Shown: piece after piece, positions 36,218 to 43,797 of the stretch
Layout of the letters: the number at the start of each line of letters is the position of its first letter
Numbering within the stretch: the first letter of the stretch is position 1
Assembly: GCA_049997955.1 (NCBI GenBank)
Contig: JAEBDY010000013.1
Location: 186,001 to 250,000, forward strand
Source: Umezawaea sp049997955
GTDB taxonomy: Bacteria; Actinomycetota; Actinomycetes; Mycobacteriales; Pseudonocardiaceae
Reading direction: 5' to 3'
DNA: 64,000 nt
Program-made: the position numbers and the translations under genes
Notes under the pieces: generated by a model
What the model was told of the DNA's origin: nothing
The model's input: the letters and a program-made list of their open reading frames with translations, nothing else
Databases searched by the model: none

Positions 36218-38499
36218 CTCGCACTCGACTTCTCTGGTGTGACGCTGCTGGCGTCTTCGGGGACCTCGACCTTGGTGCGCGACGCCTTGACCCGCCGGTA
36301 GATCCTCCGGGCGGACAGGAGCACCAGCGCGGCCGCGGCCGTGGCGGTGATGACAATGGTGATGGTTCCGTAGGCGGAAGACGAGACCTCAAGCCTCACG
36401 GTATCGCCCAACGCGACTCCCGTGGGGGTCGTGAGCTGGACGTTCACGCTGAACCGGCCGGACCGCAGCACCTCGACGGGCACCCGCACCAGGCGGTCGC
36501 CGCGAGCGGGCAGCACGAGGTCGCCCAGCTGGTTCGCCTTGATGCCCGGCTTGTCGTCGACCACGATCCGGACGTTGATCCGCACGTCCAGGCGGTTCTT
36601 GATGGTCACCGGGATCGGGCTGTCGCCGGAGCCGAGCAGGATCGGGCTGTTCGGCTCGATCACCGTCACCTGGCCCTGCAACCGGGCGATCCCGTCCTCG
36701 CCGATCGCGATGGACCCGCGGGCCGCGGCCTCGTTGCCGCGCCACGCGCTGGACACGCCGCGCAGCAGTTCCAGCCGCAGCGGGTCGACCAGGTCGGCGG
36801 GCTCGGAGGACGTGCTGTCCTCCTGGCTCATCGAGTCGAACATCGCCTGGAGCGTCGTCCACGACCGGCCGACCGCGGCGGTGACCACGGGCGGCACTTC
36901 GCGGCCGCTGGCCTCCACCGGGTACGCGAGCTTGCCGACCGTCTCCGGCACGGTCAGGCCGGACACCAGCGAGTCGAGCCCGACCTGCGCCAGGAACCCG
37001 CCGCCGACCAGCGTCTTCACCGTCTCCAGGAACACCTGCATCTCGCCGACCGGCGCGTTCCACCGGCGCGGCGGGGCGACGACCACGTTCTGGCCGTTGC
37101 CCTGGAAGCCCGCCCGGAACGCCAGCGCGGCCAGGGCGTTCTGCACCGACACGGGCTTGGTCTCGGTCGGGGTGCTCACGCCGGTCAGCCCGCCGGAGCC
37201 GCCCGACCCGCCGTGCAGCGCGTCGGACACCATCGAGTCGATGCGCACGGCCGTCACCGGCGGCGCGTCGCCGGACTCCAGCCGCACGGGCTGGGTGCCT
37301 GCCGCCTCGGCGACACCGGACTGGTCGAGCACGACCGACCGCACGCCCTGGGCGGTGAGGTCGGTCAGCGCCTGCTGGTCCAGCACGCCGTCCTCTGGCC
37401 ACACCACGCCGGGCAGCGCCTGCACGGAGGGCAGGACCTGCTGGACGACCTCGGCGCCCTTCACGGCGAGCGCCTCCAGGTCGACCAGCTTCGCGCGGGC
37501 CAGCGCGACCAGGTCGGCGTCCGCGTACGGCACGGCGAGCACGCAGCGGCCCGCGGTCAGCCTGCGGATCTGGTCGAGCCAGAGCTTCGCCTCGTTCTTG
37601 CCGACGCCCTCGCCGACACCCTGGACCCGGTAGCCCTCGCTCATCGCCTCCACGGTCCGCAGCAGGTCGGGGTCGACCGCCACGCACACCGAGGACGCGA
37701 GACCGCTGGTCACGGCGGAGTCGTACGCCTTGAGGAGGCTGTGCAGCCTGCCGCCGAGCGCGAGCGACGCGCTCAGGTCGTCGTCGGTGAGGACCGACTC
37801 GCCGGGCGGGCCGGTCGAGACCAGCCGGGGCCGGTCGACCAGCGGCCACAGCACGGTGATCTTCGCGGGGTTCGGCGGCGCCTGCACGGCGTCGCCGCCG
37901 GGCACGGCCATGACCGGCAGCAGGGTGCTCAACGCGGCCAGCCGCGCGCGGCCGCCGTAGTCCGGCGTGCCGTTCACGTTGGCCAGGATCGGGTAGATGC
38001 CGGGCTGGGTGATCTCCAGCGAGGTGAGTTCGTCGCCGCTCAACGGGACCGTCAGGTCGAACGCCTGGCTCTGGCCGGGTTCGAGCGACGCGCTGATCGG
38101 GGTGAACCGCGGCTGGATCAGCTCGGACGGCACGGGTTCGCGCAGCGCGCCGCGCACCTCGTCCTCGGTGGTCAGCGGTTTCCCGCGCTCCAACCGGAGG
38201 TCGATGTCGGTGATCTTGCGGTCGGTGCTGACGTTGGTGACCTTGCCCGTGACCCGAACGGAGTTCGGCATCCCCGCCGTGATCGCGCGGGGGATGAGCT
38301 GGTCGACCTCCATGCTCAGCCACACCGGCGACGTGGAGCCGGGCTGCGACAGCGGTCGCGTCGCCCAGACCTGCGTAGCCGGAGAGGGTTTGACCGGTAG
38401 TCGGCCACCGTCGGTCGGCGCGGCCGTGGCGGGCGCCGCCGCGGCTCCCGAGAGGGCCAGCAGGCCGGCGGCGGCCAGCGCGGACAGCAGCCTTTTCAC
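36214..38499 (-). CDS. DUF6049 family secreted, membrane-anchored protein (Rv3909-like)
   Basis: 761 aa. Signal peptide at residues 1-27 (LLSALAAAGLLALSGAAAA region), a large extracytoplasmic part, and a single C-terminal helix near 710-732 followed by a basic cytoplasmic tail of about 30 residues. Several Ig-like beta segments can be guessed (LDVRINVRIVVDD, GRFSVNVQLTTPTG). It sits between mutT4 and murJ and overlaps both by 4 bp, as in Rv3908-Rv3909-Rv3910. No function is known; conservation with murJ suggests an envelope role. GTG start. Confidence 0.88.
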   Translation of the reverse strand: MKRLLSALAAAGLLALSGAAAAPATAAPTDGGRLPVKPSPATQVWATRPLSQPGSTSPVWLSMEVDQLIPRAITAGMPNSVRVTGKVTNVSTDRKITDIDLRLERGKPLTTEDEVRGALREPVPSELIQPRFTPISASLEPGQSQAFDLTVPLSGDELTSLEITQPGIYPILANVNGTPDYGGRARLAALSTLLPVMAVPGGDAVQAPPNPAKITVLWPLVDRPRLVSTGPPGESVLTDDDLSASLALGGRLHSLLKAYDSAVTSGLASSVCVAVDPDLLRTVEAMSEGYRVQGVGEGVGKNEAKLWLDQIRRLTAGRCVLAVPYADADLVALARAKLVDLEALAVKGAEVVQQVLPSVQALPGVVWPEDGVLDQQALTDLTAQGVRSVVLDQSGVAEAAGTQPVRLESGDAPPVTAVRIDSMVSDALHGGSGGSGGLTGVSTPTETKPVSVQNALAALAFRAGFQGNGQNVVVAPPRRWNAPVGEMQVFLETVKTLVGGGFLAQVGLDSLVSGLTVPETVGKLAYPVEASGREVPPVVTAAVGRSWTTLQAMFDSMSQEDSTSSEPADLVDPLRLELLRGVSSAWRGNEAAARGSIAIGEDGIARLQGQVTVIEPNSPILLGSGDSPIPVTIKNRLDVRINVRIVVDDKPGIKANQLGDLVLPARGDRLVRVPVEVLRSGRFSVNVQLTTPTGVALGDTVRLEVSSSAYGTITIVITATAAAALVLLSARRIYRRVKASRTKVEVPEDASSVTPEKSSAS

Positions 38500-39035
38500 G
38501 CCGACTCCACCCCGTCCGGGTTCAACGAACCCGACGGAGGGGTTGGTTCGGCGAGCAGTTCGGCGGCTCGACGGACCAGACGGCGCTCATCCGCGTAGGC
38601 GAGCCTGCCGTCCAATTCGCCAAGGGGCACCCACGCCACCTCGGTGACCTCCACGTCCTCATCGGAAAGCTCCCCGCTCAACGCTTCGAGAAGGAAGTGG
38701 TGAACGGTCTTGTGAACTCGACGGTCCTCGGCGACGAACCAGTAATCGATCGCTCCGAGCGGCCGCAACACCCTGCTATGAATACCGGTCTCCTCGGCCA
38801 CTTCCCGCACCGCGGTCTGCTCAGCGGTCTCACCAGCCTCGATGTGCCCCTTGGGCAGTGACCAGAGCAGGCGGCCCCGCCGATCCAACCGACCGATCAC
38901 CGCAGCATTCCGGTGGTCGGCGTCCAGCACCAGACCACCAGCCGAGGTTTCGTCGACAGTTTTGAGCCTGCGGCCCCGGCGTCTGTTCCGGCGCCCCGGC
39001 TTGGTACCGCCGGAACGACCGGACGACGGGGGCAT
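38496..39035 (-). CDS. mutT4: Nudix hydrolase (MutT4-like)
   Basis: 179 aa. Complete Nudix box GHIEAGETAEQTAVREVAEE followed by TGI (about residues 63-85). The first 25 residues are basic and probably disordered. M. tuberculosis MutT4 (Rv3908) at this position hydrolyses oxidised nucleotides in vitro; the substrate here is inferred. ATG 39035 lies about 8 bases from a possible -10 (TACGAT, minus strand, 39043-39048), so the message may be leaderless. First gene of the run mutT4-DUF6049-murJ-pseudokinase. Confidence 0.9.
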   Translation of the reverse strand: MPPSSGRSGGTKPGRRNRRRGRRLKTVDETSAGGLVLDADHRNAAVIGRLDRRGRLLWSLPKGHIEAGETAEQTAVREVAEETGIHSRVLRPLGAIDYWFVAEDRRVHKTVHHFLLEALSGELSDEDVEVTEVAWVPLGELDGRLAYADERRLVRRAAELLAEPTPPSGSLNPDGVESA

Positions 39036-39127
39036 GGTGCCGATCGTAGTGGCGTGTGCGCATTACGGGATGTCGCCCGGTGAATGCCGTGCGTGGTCAA
39101 CTCCGTATTCGATCGGTTCCGGGTACC

Positions 39128-39133
39128 TATACC
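39128..39133 (+). promoter_or_regulatory. Candidate -10 of pcnA
   Basis: TATACC, 10 bases before GTG 39144; predicts a transcript with little or no leader. Confidence 0.4.
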
Positions 39134-39143
39134 CTGGCTCCTC

Positions 39144-40604
39144 GTGCCCCGACCGCTCGCGAACGACAACACGCCCGTCACCGAGGACACTGCGGTGGTG
39201 GAACTCCTGCGCGTCCCCCCGGTGGTCGACGAACTCGCCGCCCGGTTCGCCGCGGCGGGCCACCGGCTGTACCTGGTCGGGGGAAGCGTCCGGGACGCCG
39301 TGCTCGGCCGTCCCACCAACGACCTCGACTTCACCACCGACGCCCGCCCGCCGCAGGTGCAGGCGCTGCTCAAGGGGTGGGCCGACGCGATCTGGGACAC
39401 CGGCATCGCCTTCGGCACCCTCGGCGCGACCAAGCGCGGCGACACCGTCGAGATCACCACGTTCCGCGCCGACAGCTACGACGGCGTCACCCGCAACCCC
39501 GCGGTGACGTTCGGCGACACCATCGAGGGCGACCTGGTCCGGCGCGACTTCACGGTGAACGCGATGGCGTTCGAGGTGACCACGCGGACGTTCGTCGACC
39601 CGACCGGCGGGCTGGCCGCCGTCGCGTCGAAGGTGCTCGACACCCCGACCGCGCCGGAGGAGTCGTTCGGCGACGACCCGCTGCGGATGCTGCGCGCCGC
39701 CCGGTTCGTGTCGCAGCTGGGCTTCACGCCCGCGCCGCGCGTGGTCGAGGCGATGACCGCGATGTCCGGCCAGCTCGCCAGGATCACCCCCGAGCGGGTG
39801 CAGGTCGAGCTGTCCAAGCTGCTCTGCGGCCGGCACCCCCGGCTGGGCCTCGAACTGATGGTGGGGACCGGGCTGGCCGACCTCGTCGTGCCGGAGCTGA
39901 CCGCGATGAAGCTGGAGATCGACGAGCACCACCAGCACAAGGACGTCTACGAGCACTCGCTGGTCGTGCTGGAGCAGGCGATCGACCTGGAGGACGAGGA
40001 CCTGTCCCCCGACCTCGTGCTCCGGCTCGCCGCGCTGCTGCACGACATCGGCAAGCCGGACACCCGGCGGTTCGAGGAGGGCGGCGGCGTCTCGTTCCAC
40101 CACCACGAGGTGGTCGGCGCGAAGATGGTCCGCAAGCGCTTGCGGGCGTTGCGGTACTCGAAGGAGATCACCGAGGACGTCGCCCAGCTCGTGTACCTCC
40201 ACCTGCGGTTCCACGGCTACGGCAAGGGCGAGTGGACCGATTCGGCGGTGCGCCGGTACGTGACGGACGCCGAGCACCTGCTGACCCGGCTGCACAAGCT
40301 CGTCCGGGCCGACTGCACCACGCGCAACAAGCGCAAGGCCACCACGTTGCAGCGGACCTACGACGGCCTGGAGGAGCGGATCGCCAGGATCGCCGCGGAC
40401 GAGGACCTCAAGCGCGTCCGGCCCGACCTGGACGGCAACGAGATCATGCGGCTGCTCGGCCTCCCGCCGGGTCCGCTGGTCGGCAAGGCGTGGAAGTTCC
40501 TCAAGGAGCTGAGGCTCGACCGCGGACCCCTCGACCACGACGAGGCCATCGCCGAGCTGTACGCGTGGGCCCGGTCCGAGGGCGTGGAACCCCCCACGAG
40601 CTGA
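39144..40604 (+). CDS. pcnA: CCA tRNA nucleotidyltransferase / poly(A)-polymerase family
   Basis: 486 aa. Head domain YLVGGSVRDAVLGRPTNDLD with the catalytic Asp pair, FTVNAMAF, GDDPLRMLRAARFVSQLGF, and an HD domain with LLHDIGKPDTRRF and a His-rich SFHHHEVVGAKM. This is the bacterial CCA-adding/poly(A) polymerase class II fold with an HD phosphohydrolase part. GTG 39144 gives a length close to the 480-aa mycobacterial protein; an upstream start at 39084 is possible but unlikely given the promoter. Since tRNA-Ala and tRNA-Ile here lack encoded CCA, CCA addition is needed. Confidence 0.93.
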   Translation: MPRPLANDNTPVTEDTAVVELLRVPPVVDELAARFAAAGHRLYLVGGSVRDAVLGRPTNDLDFTTDARPPQVQALLKGWADAIWDTGIAFGTLGATKRGDTVEITTFRADSYDGVTRNPAVTFGDTIEGDLVRRDFTVNAMAFEVTTRTFVDPTGGLAAVASKVLDTPTAPEESFGDDPLRMLRAARFVSQLGFTPAPRVVEAMTAMSGQLARITPERVQVELSKLLCGRHPRLGLELMVGTGLADLVVPELTAMKLEIDEHHQHKDVYEHSLVVLEQAIDLEDEDLSPDLVLRLAALLHDIGKPDTRRFEEGGGVSFHHHEVVGAKMVRKRLRALRYSKEITEDVAQLVYLHLRFHGYGKGEWTDSAVRRYVTDAEHLLTRLHKLVRADCTTRNKRKATTLQRTYDGLEERIARIAADEDLKRVRPDLDGNEIMRLLGLPPGPLVGKAWKFLKELRLDRGPLDHDEAIAELYAWARSEGVEPPTS

Positions 40605-40725
40605 CGTTTTGTCACCCTTCGTGTCGAGGTGGAATCGCCGCGTTAGCCAAGTGACAGCGAGTTGCGACACCATGACGGTGAGCGGCGGGGCAGGGTGCCC
40701 ATCGCGGCCACTGGGGGTGGTGCCG

Positions 40726-40977
40726 ATGAACACGTGGGGACTGAGCGGATCCTCGACCGGCGAGGTCGAGGCGCTCAACGATCAGCAACGGGCCGTGCTG
40801 CGCTGCCTGGCGCGCGGGCTGGCCGACCACGAGATAGCGCGCGTGCTGGCGATCAGCCAGGAGCAGGTGGCAGGCGAGGTCGTCGAGATCCTCCGCGTCC
40901 TCGTCCTGCGCGACCGGATGGCCGCCGTGGTGTTCGCCCACGAGACCGGCATCATCCGGCTACCCCTGCCGAGGTGA
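40726..40977 (+). CDS. Small LuxR-type helix-turn-helix protein
   Basis: 83 aa, almost only a LuxR/FixJ C-terminal DNA-binding domain: LNDQQRAVLRCLARGLADHE, then IARVLAISQEQVAGEVVEIL and LVLRDRMAAVVFAHETGII. No receiver or sensor domain. ATG 40726 has GGGGGTGG before it; an open frame upstream adds no similarity. Its 3' end overlaps the converging MFS gene by 18 bp. Target genes unknown. Confidence 0.75.
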   Translation: MNTWGLSGSSTGEVEALNDQQRAVLRCLARGLADHEIARVLAISQEQVAGEVVEILRVLVLRDRMAAVVFAHETGIIRLPLPR

Positions 40978-42243
40978 CCGCTTCAGCAGGAGCAGGTAGC
41001 CGGCGAGCCCGACCAGGTAGAGGGCGGTCGCGGCGACGATCAGGGCGGGCGAGCGGCCGTCGAACGGGACGACGGCCGCCGCCACCGACACCGCCGCCAC
41101 CTGGGTGACGTTGAACAGCGTGTCGTAGAGAGCGAACACCCGGCCGCGGACCTCGTCGCCGATGTCGCGCTGCACGGCGGCGTCCACGCACAGCTTCACG
41201 ACCTGCCCGGCGAACGTGAGCAGGAACGACGCGACCAGGATCGTCGACATCAGCATCGGCAGCCCGAGCCCGAGCTGGGCCGCCGCGGCCAGGACCAGCG
41301 CGGCCGACACCGTCGTCCGGCGGCCGAGCAGGTCGACGAGCCGGTCGGTGATGAGCCCGGCGAGCAGGATCCCCGCGCCGCCCGCGACCGCGATCTTCCC
41401 CAGCCCGGCTATGCCGGTGCCGAAGCTGTGGCGCATCAGCAGCAGCGTGAGCAGCAGCGAGATCCCGAACGCCGCCCGGTGCGCCAGCAGCGCGACCAGC
41501 ACCGCCGTTACGCTCGGCTTGCGCCACGCGGCACGGGCGCCGTCCAGCAGGCCCATGGCCACGGCGGTGATCGTCCGGTTCGGCTCGACCACCTTGTCGG
41601 GTCCGAGCACACCCGCCTTGAACCGGCTGGCCACGAACGCGGCCACCAGCGAGCCCACGACGGCGAAGCAGGTCGTCCGAGCCGATCCCCCGTCGCCGTC
41701 GCCGAGCAGCGTCCGCAGCCCGACGGCCGACCCCGCGCCGAGCACGGCGGTCAACGCGCCGAGCGTCGTCGCGAAGGCGTTCGCCTCGACCAGGTGGTCC
41801 TCGGCCACGACGTGCGGCAGCGAAGCGGACAGCCCGGACCCGACGAACCTGCTGATCCCGGTCACCATCAACGCGGCCGCGTAGAGCGGCACGTCGGACA
41901 GGCCCGCGCCCACGGCGGCCGCGGTCAGGAGGATGAACACGCCACGGGTCAGGTTCGCGACCACGAGGACCCGGCGGCGGTCCCACCGGTCCAGCAGCGC
42001 GCCCGCGAAAGGACCCACGATCGAGTAGGGCAGCAGGAGCACGGCGAACCCGGCGGCGACGGCGGCCGGGTCGGCGTGGCGCTCGGGGTTGAAGAGGACC
42101 GCCCCCGCGAGACCGGCCTGGAACAGCCCGTCACCCCACTGCGAGGCGAGGCGGCTGGCCAGGAGCCTGCGGAAACCGCCGGTCGCGAGCAACCGGCGAA
42201 CACCCAGGTGGTGCTTCGCCGCGGTGCTCCCGACGGTGGTCAC
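40960..42243 (-). CDS. MFS transporter (Rv0037c-like)
   Basis: 427 aa, about 12 membrane segments. The N-terminal half has FRRLLASRLASQWGDGLFQAG, and the loop between helices 2 and 3 has GALLDRWDRRRVLVVANLTRG, an MFS motif A. The C-terminal half repeats this as LITDRLVDLLGRR. Substrate unknown; similar drug-exporter-like MFS genes flank the AlgH gene and leuS in mycobacteria (Rv0037c-Rv0038-Rv0041), so the neighbourhood is conserved. GTG start at 42243. Confidence 0.88.
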   Translation of the reverse strand: MTTVGSTAAKHHLGVRRLLATGGFRRLLASRLASQWGDGLFQAGLAGAVLFNPERHADPAAVAAGFAVLLLPYSIVGPFAGALLDRWDRRRVLVVANLTRGVFILLTAAAVGAGLSDVPLYAAALMVTGISRFVGSGLSASLPHVVAEDHLVEANAFATTLGALTAVLGAGSAVGLRTLLGDGDGGSARTTCFAVVGSLVAAFVASRFKAGVLGPDKVVEPNRTITAVAMGLLDGARAAWRKPSVTAVLVALLAHRAAFGISLLLTLLLMRHSFGTGIAGLGKIAVAGGAGILLAGLITDRLVDLLGRRTTVSAALVLAAAAQLGLGLPMLMSTILVASFLLTFAGQVVKLCVDAAVQRDIGDEVRGRVFALYDTLFNVTQVAAVSVAAAVVPFDGRSPALIVAATALYLVGLAGYLLLLKRSPRQG

Positions 42244-42298
42244 GGGGCCACCCTACGTCTTGGTGAGGGCTGCGGGTTTTCGCCTCGGGCACGACAAA

Positions 42299-42320
42299 GG
42301 CCGGGCCTCGCGGCCCGGCC
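42299..42320. terminator. GC-rich hairpin between the MFS and AlgH genes
   Basis: 9-bp perfect stem with a TCGC loop, followed by TTTGTC on the minus strand. It lies upstream of both divergent genes, so it may attenuate or insulate. The rest of 42244-42511 shows no gene and no tRNA. Confidence 0.4.
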
Positions 42321-42511
42321 CAGTCGGTCGGCTGCCCAGGTCGCCTCTCGGCGTGGTGCACAACCCGGCTCCGGCCGAACCGGTATTCCGAGAAGGCAGT
42401 GGAGTGGGCCCGGGGGACTCGAAGGCATCCAACGAGCCGTACAACGACCGAGTGGGCTCAGATGTTCCGCGCGAGGTGTGACACACGTCGCGGGGGTTCG
42501 GGTGAAATCAT

Positions 42512-43090
42512 GTGCTGGTGCGCCCAGATGCAGAAGTCGAACCGGGTTCCCTGCTCGTGGCGGCGCCCACGCTGACGGACTCCAACTTCCAGCGGACCGT
42601 CGTCTACCTGATCGACCACCGGAGTGAGGGCACGTTGGGCGTGGTGCTGAACCGTCCCAGCGAGGTGGCGGTGCACGACGTGCTGCCCGCGTGGGGTCCA
42701 CACGTGACACGGCCGCAGGCCGTCTACATCGGAGGTCCGGTCGAGCAGAAGACCGCGTTGTGCCTGGCCGCCCTGCGAACCGGCGAGGACCTGGCCAAGG
42801 TGGAGGGTGTGGTCGGCGTGCACGGACCCGTGGCGCTGGTCGACCTGGACGCCGACCCGGACGCGCTGGTCCCGAAGGTGCGCGGGATGCGGGTGTTCGC
42901 CGGGTACGCCGGGTGGGGCTCGCGCCAGCTCGCCGGTGAGGTCGACCGCGGCGACTGGATCGTCGTGCCCGGACTGCCGGACGACGTGTTCACGCCGTCC
43001 GGCGTGGACCTGTGGGGTCGGGTGCTGCGCCGTCAGGGGATGCCGACGGCGCTGCTGGCCACCTTCCCGCTGGACGTCCACCGGAACTGA
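42512..43090 (+). CDS. YqgE/AlgH family protein (DUF179)
   Basis: 192 aa. It carries the family signature GSLLVAAPTLTDSNFQRTVV, the GTLGVVLNRPSE segment, GGPVEQKTALCL and FAGYAGWGSRQLAGEV. The biochemical role is unknown; it lies next to leuS and an MFS gene as in Rv0038. The GTG at 42512 is the best start. A parS-like sequence (43091-43106) follows the stop directly. Confidence 0.92.
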   Translation: MLVRPDAEVEPGSLLVAAPTLTDSNFQRTVVYLIDHRSEGTLGVVLNRPSEVAVHDVLPAWGPHVTRPQAVYIGGPVEQKTALCLAALRTGEDLAKVEGVVGVHGPVALVDLDADPDALVPKVRGMRVFAGYAGWGSRQLAGEVDRGDWIVVPGLPDDVFTPSGVDLWGRVLRRQGMPTALLATFPLDVHRN

Positions 43091-43106
43091 TGTTTCACAT
43101 GAAACA
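43091..43106. promoter_or_regulatory. parS: parS-like site 8 (distal)
   Basis: TGTTTCACATGAAACA: one substitution from the consensus, in the gap between the AlgH and SdpI genes, 18.5 kb from site 7. It could instead serve as a terminator stem. Confidence 0.5.
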
Positions 43107-43123
43107 TCTGCACGTCGAGGAGA

Positions 43124-43528
43124 TCAGGCCTTCGAGAACGGGCTGCACCCGCCGCCGCCGCACGCGCAGCCGCCGCAGCCCTTGGGCGCTTCCGGCGCGG
43201 GCATGGCCTCGGCGGCCCGGTGGCCGACGGCGGTCGCGGCGACGGTGATCGCGATGGCGCCCACCAGGCCGACCAGCCCGACGGTCAGCGCCGCGTCCGG
43301 GTTGACGACGGCCGCGGTGCCCGCGCCGACGGCGATCAGGGCGGCGACGAGGTTCGGCAGGCCCGCGACCCGGTTGGCGAGCTGGAACGCCTCGTCGTCG
43401 CGCATCGCCGGAGCGGTGCGGACGCCGACGTAGCGGTTGCGCGGCAGCTTGCCGGTCAACCCGAGGTAGCCGATCAGCGCGAGGAAGACGCCGACCAAGC
43501 CGAGCACCACTGGCAGCACGATGTTCAC
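43124..43528 (-). CDS. SdpI-family membrane protein with Cys-rich tail
   Basis: 134 aa, three predicted membrane segments with the SdpI-type loop GKLPRNRYVGVRT between the first two. SdpI of Bacillus is an immunity and signalling protein; most family members are of unknown role. The C-terminus ends with CGGCACGGGGC, four cysteines in eleven residues, which could bind metal. It lies between the convergent AlgH gene and divergent leuS. Confidence 0.8.
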   Translation of the reverse strand: MNIVLPVVLGLVGVFLALIGYLGLTGKLPRNRYVGVRTAPAMRDDEAFQLANRVAGLPNLVAALIAVGAGTAAVVNPDAALTVGLVGLVGAIAITVAATAVGHRAAEAMPAPEAPKGCGGCACGGGGCSPFSKA

Positions 43529-43660
43529 GCCATCGAGGGTAGGTGTGCCCCCGTGCGGTGTCGCACGAGCCCCGTGTTGGAGTCGCGCGGATCACCTCGT
43601 CGGCCGCGTCCGGGTGGATACCCTTTTCGCTCCGCGTCGTCAACCGGGTACCGTAAGACC

Positions 43661-43699
43661 ATGAGCAAGGCCTGCCTGCTCCTTATCCAGCCGCGCTGA
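43661..43699 (+). CDS. Leucine leader peptide upstream of leuS
   Basis: 12-residue reading frame MSKACLLLIQPR with three consecutive Leu codons (CTG CTC CTT), placed just before a terminator-like hairpin (43723-43755) and leuS. This is the layout of ribosome-mediated attenuation: stalling at the Leu codons when charged tRNA-Leu is scarce would change folding downstream. Leucine-responsive leaders are known in actinobacteria; the call is by arrangement, not similarity. Confidence 0.7.
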   Translation: MSKACLLLIQPR

Positions 43700-43722
43700 C
43701 CGAGATGCCGGTCGGTGCGGCC

Positions 43723-43755
43723 ACCCCTCATGCCCTGTTCCGGGCTGGGGGGTTT
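43723..43755 (+). terminator. Attenuator hairpin before leuS
   Basis: A 12-bp stem (43723-43735 with 43742-43753, one bulge, one wobble) ends in a TTT run, 24 bases after the leader stop. An alternative small GCCG/CGGC hairpin (43707-43721) sits between them. Confidence 0.65.
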
Positions 43756-43797
43756 CGTCGTGTCAGGGGCAGGAAATCGATGGAGAGGGAACGTTCG

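Noticed and set aside
33035..36301. 1,088-residue plus-strand frame opposite murJ and the pseudokinase
   Set aside because: Shadow frame: Arg/His/Asp/Gln-rich, no domain, spans two genuine genes and their junction.
42320..42480. Possible tRNA near the MFS-AlgH gap
   Set aside because: A GGACTCGAA stretch recalls a T-arm, but no acceptor or anticodon stem can be formed.
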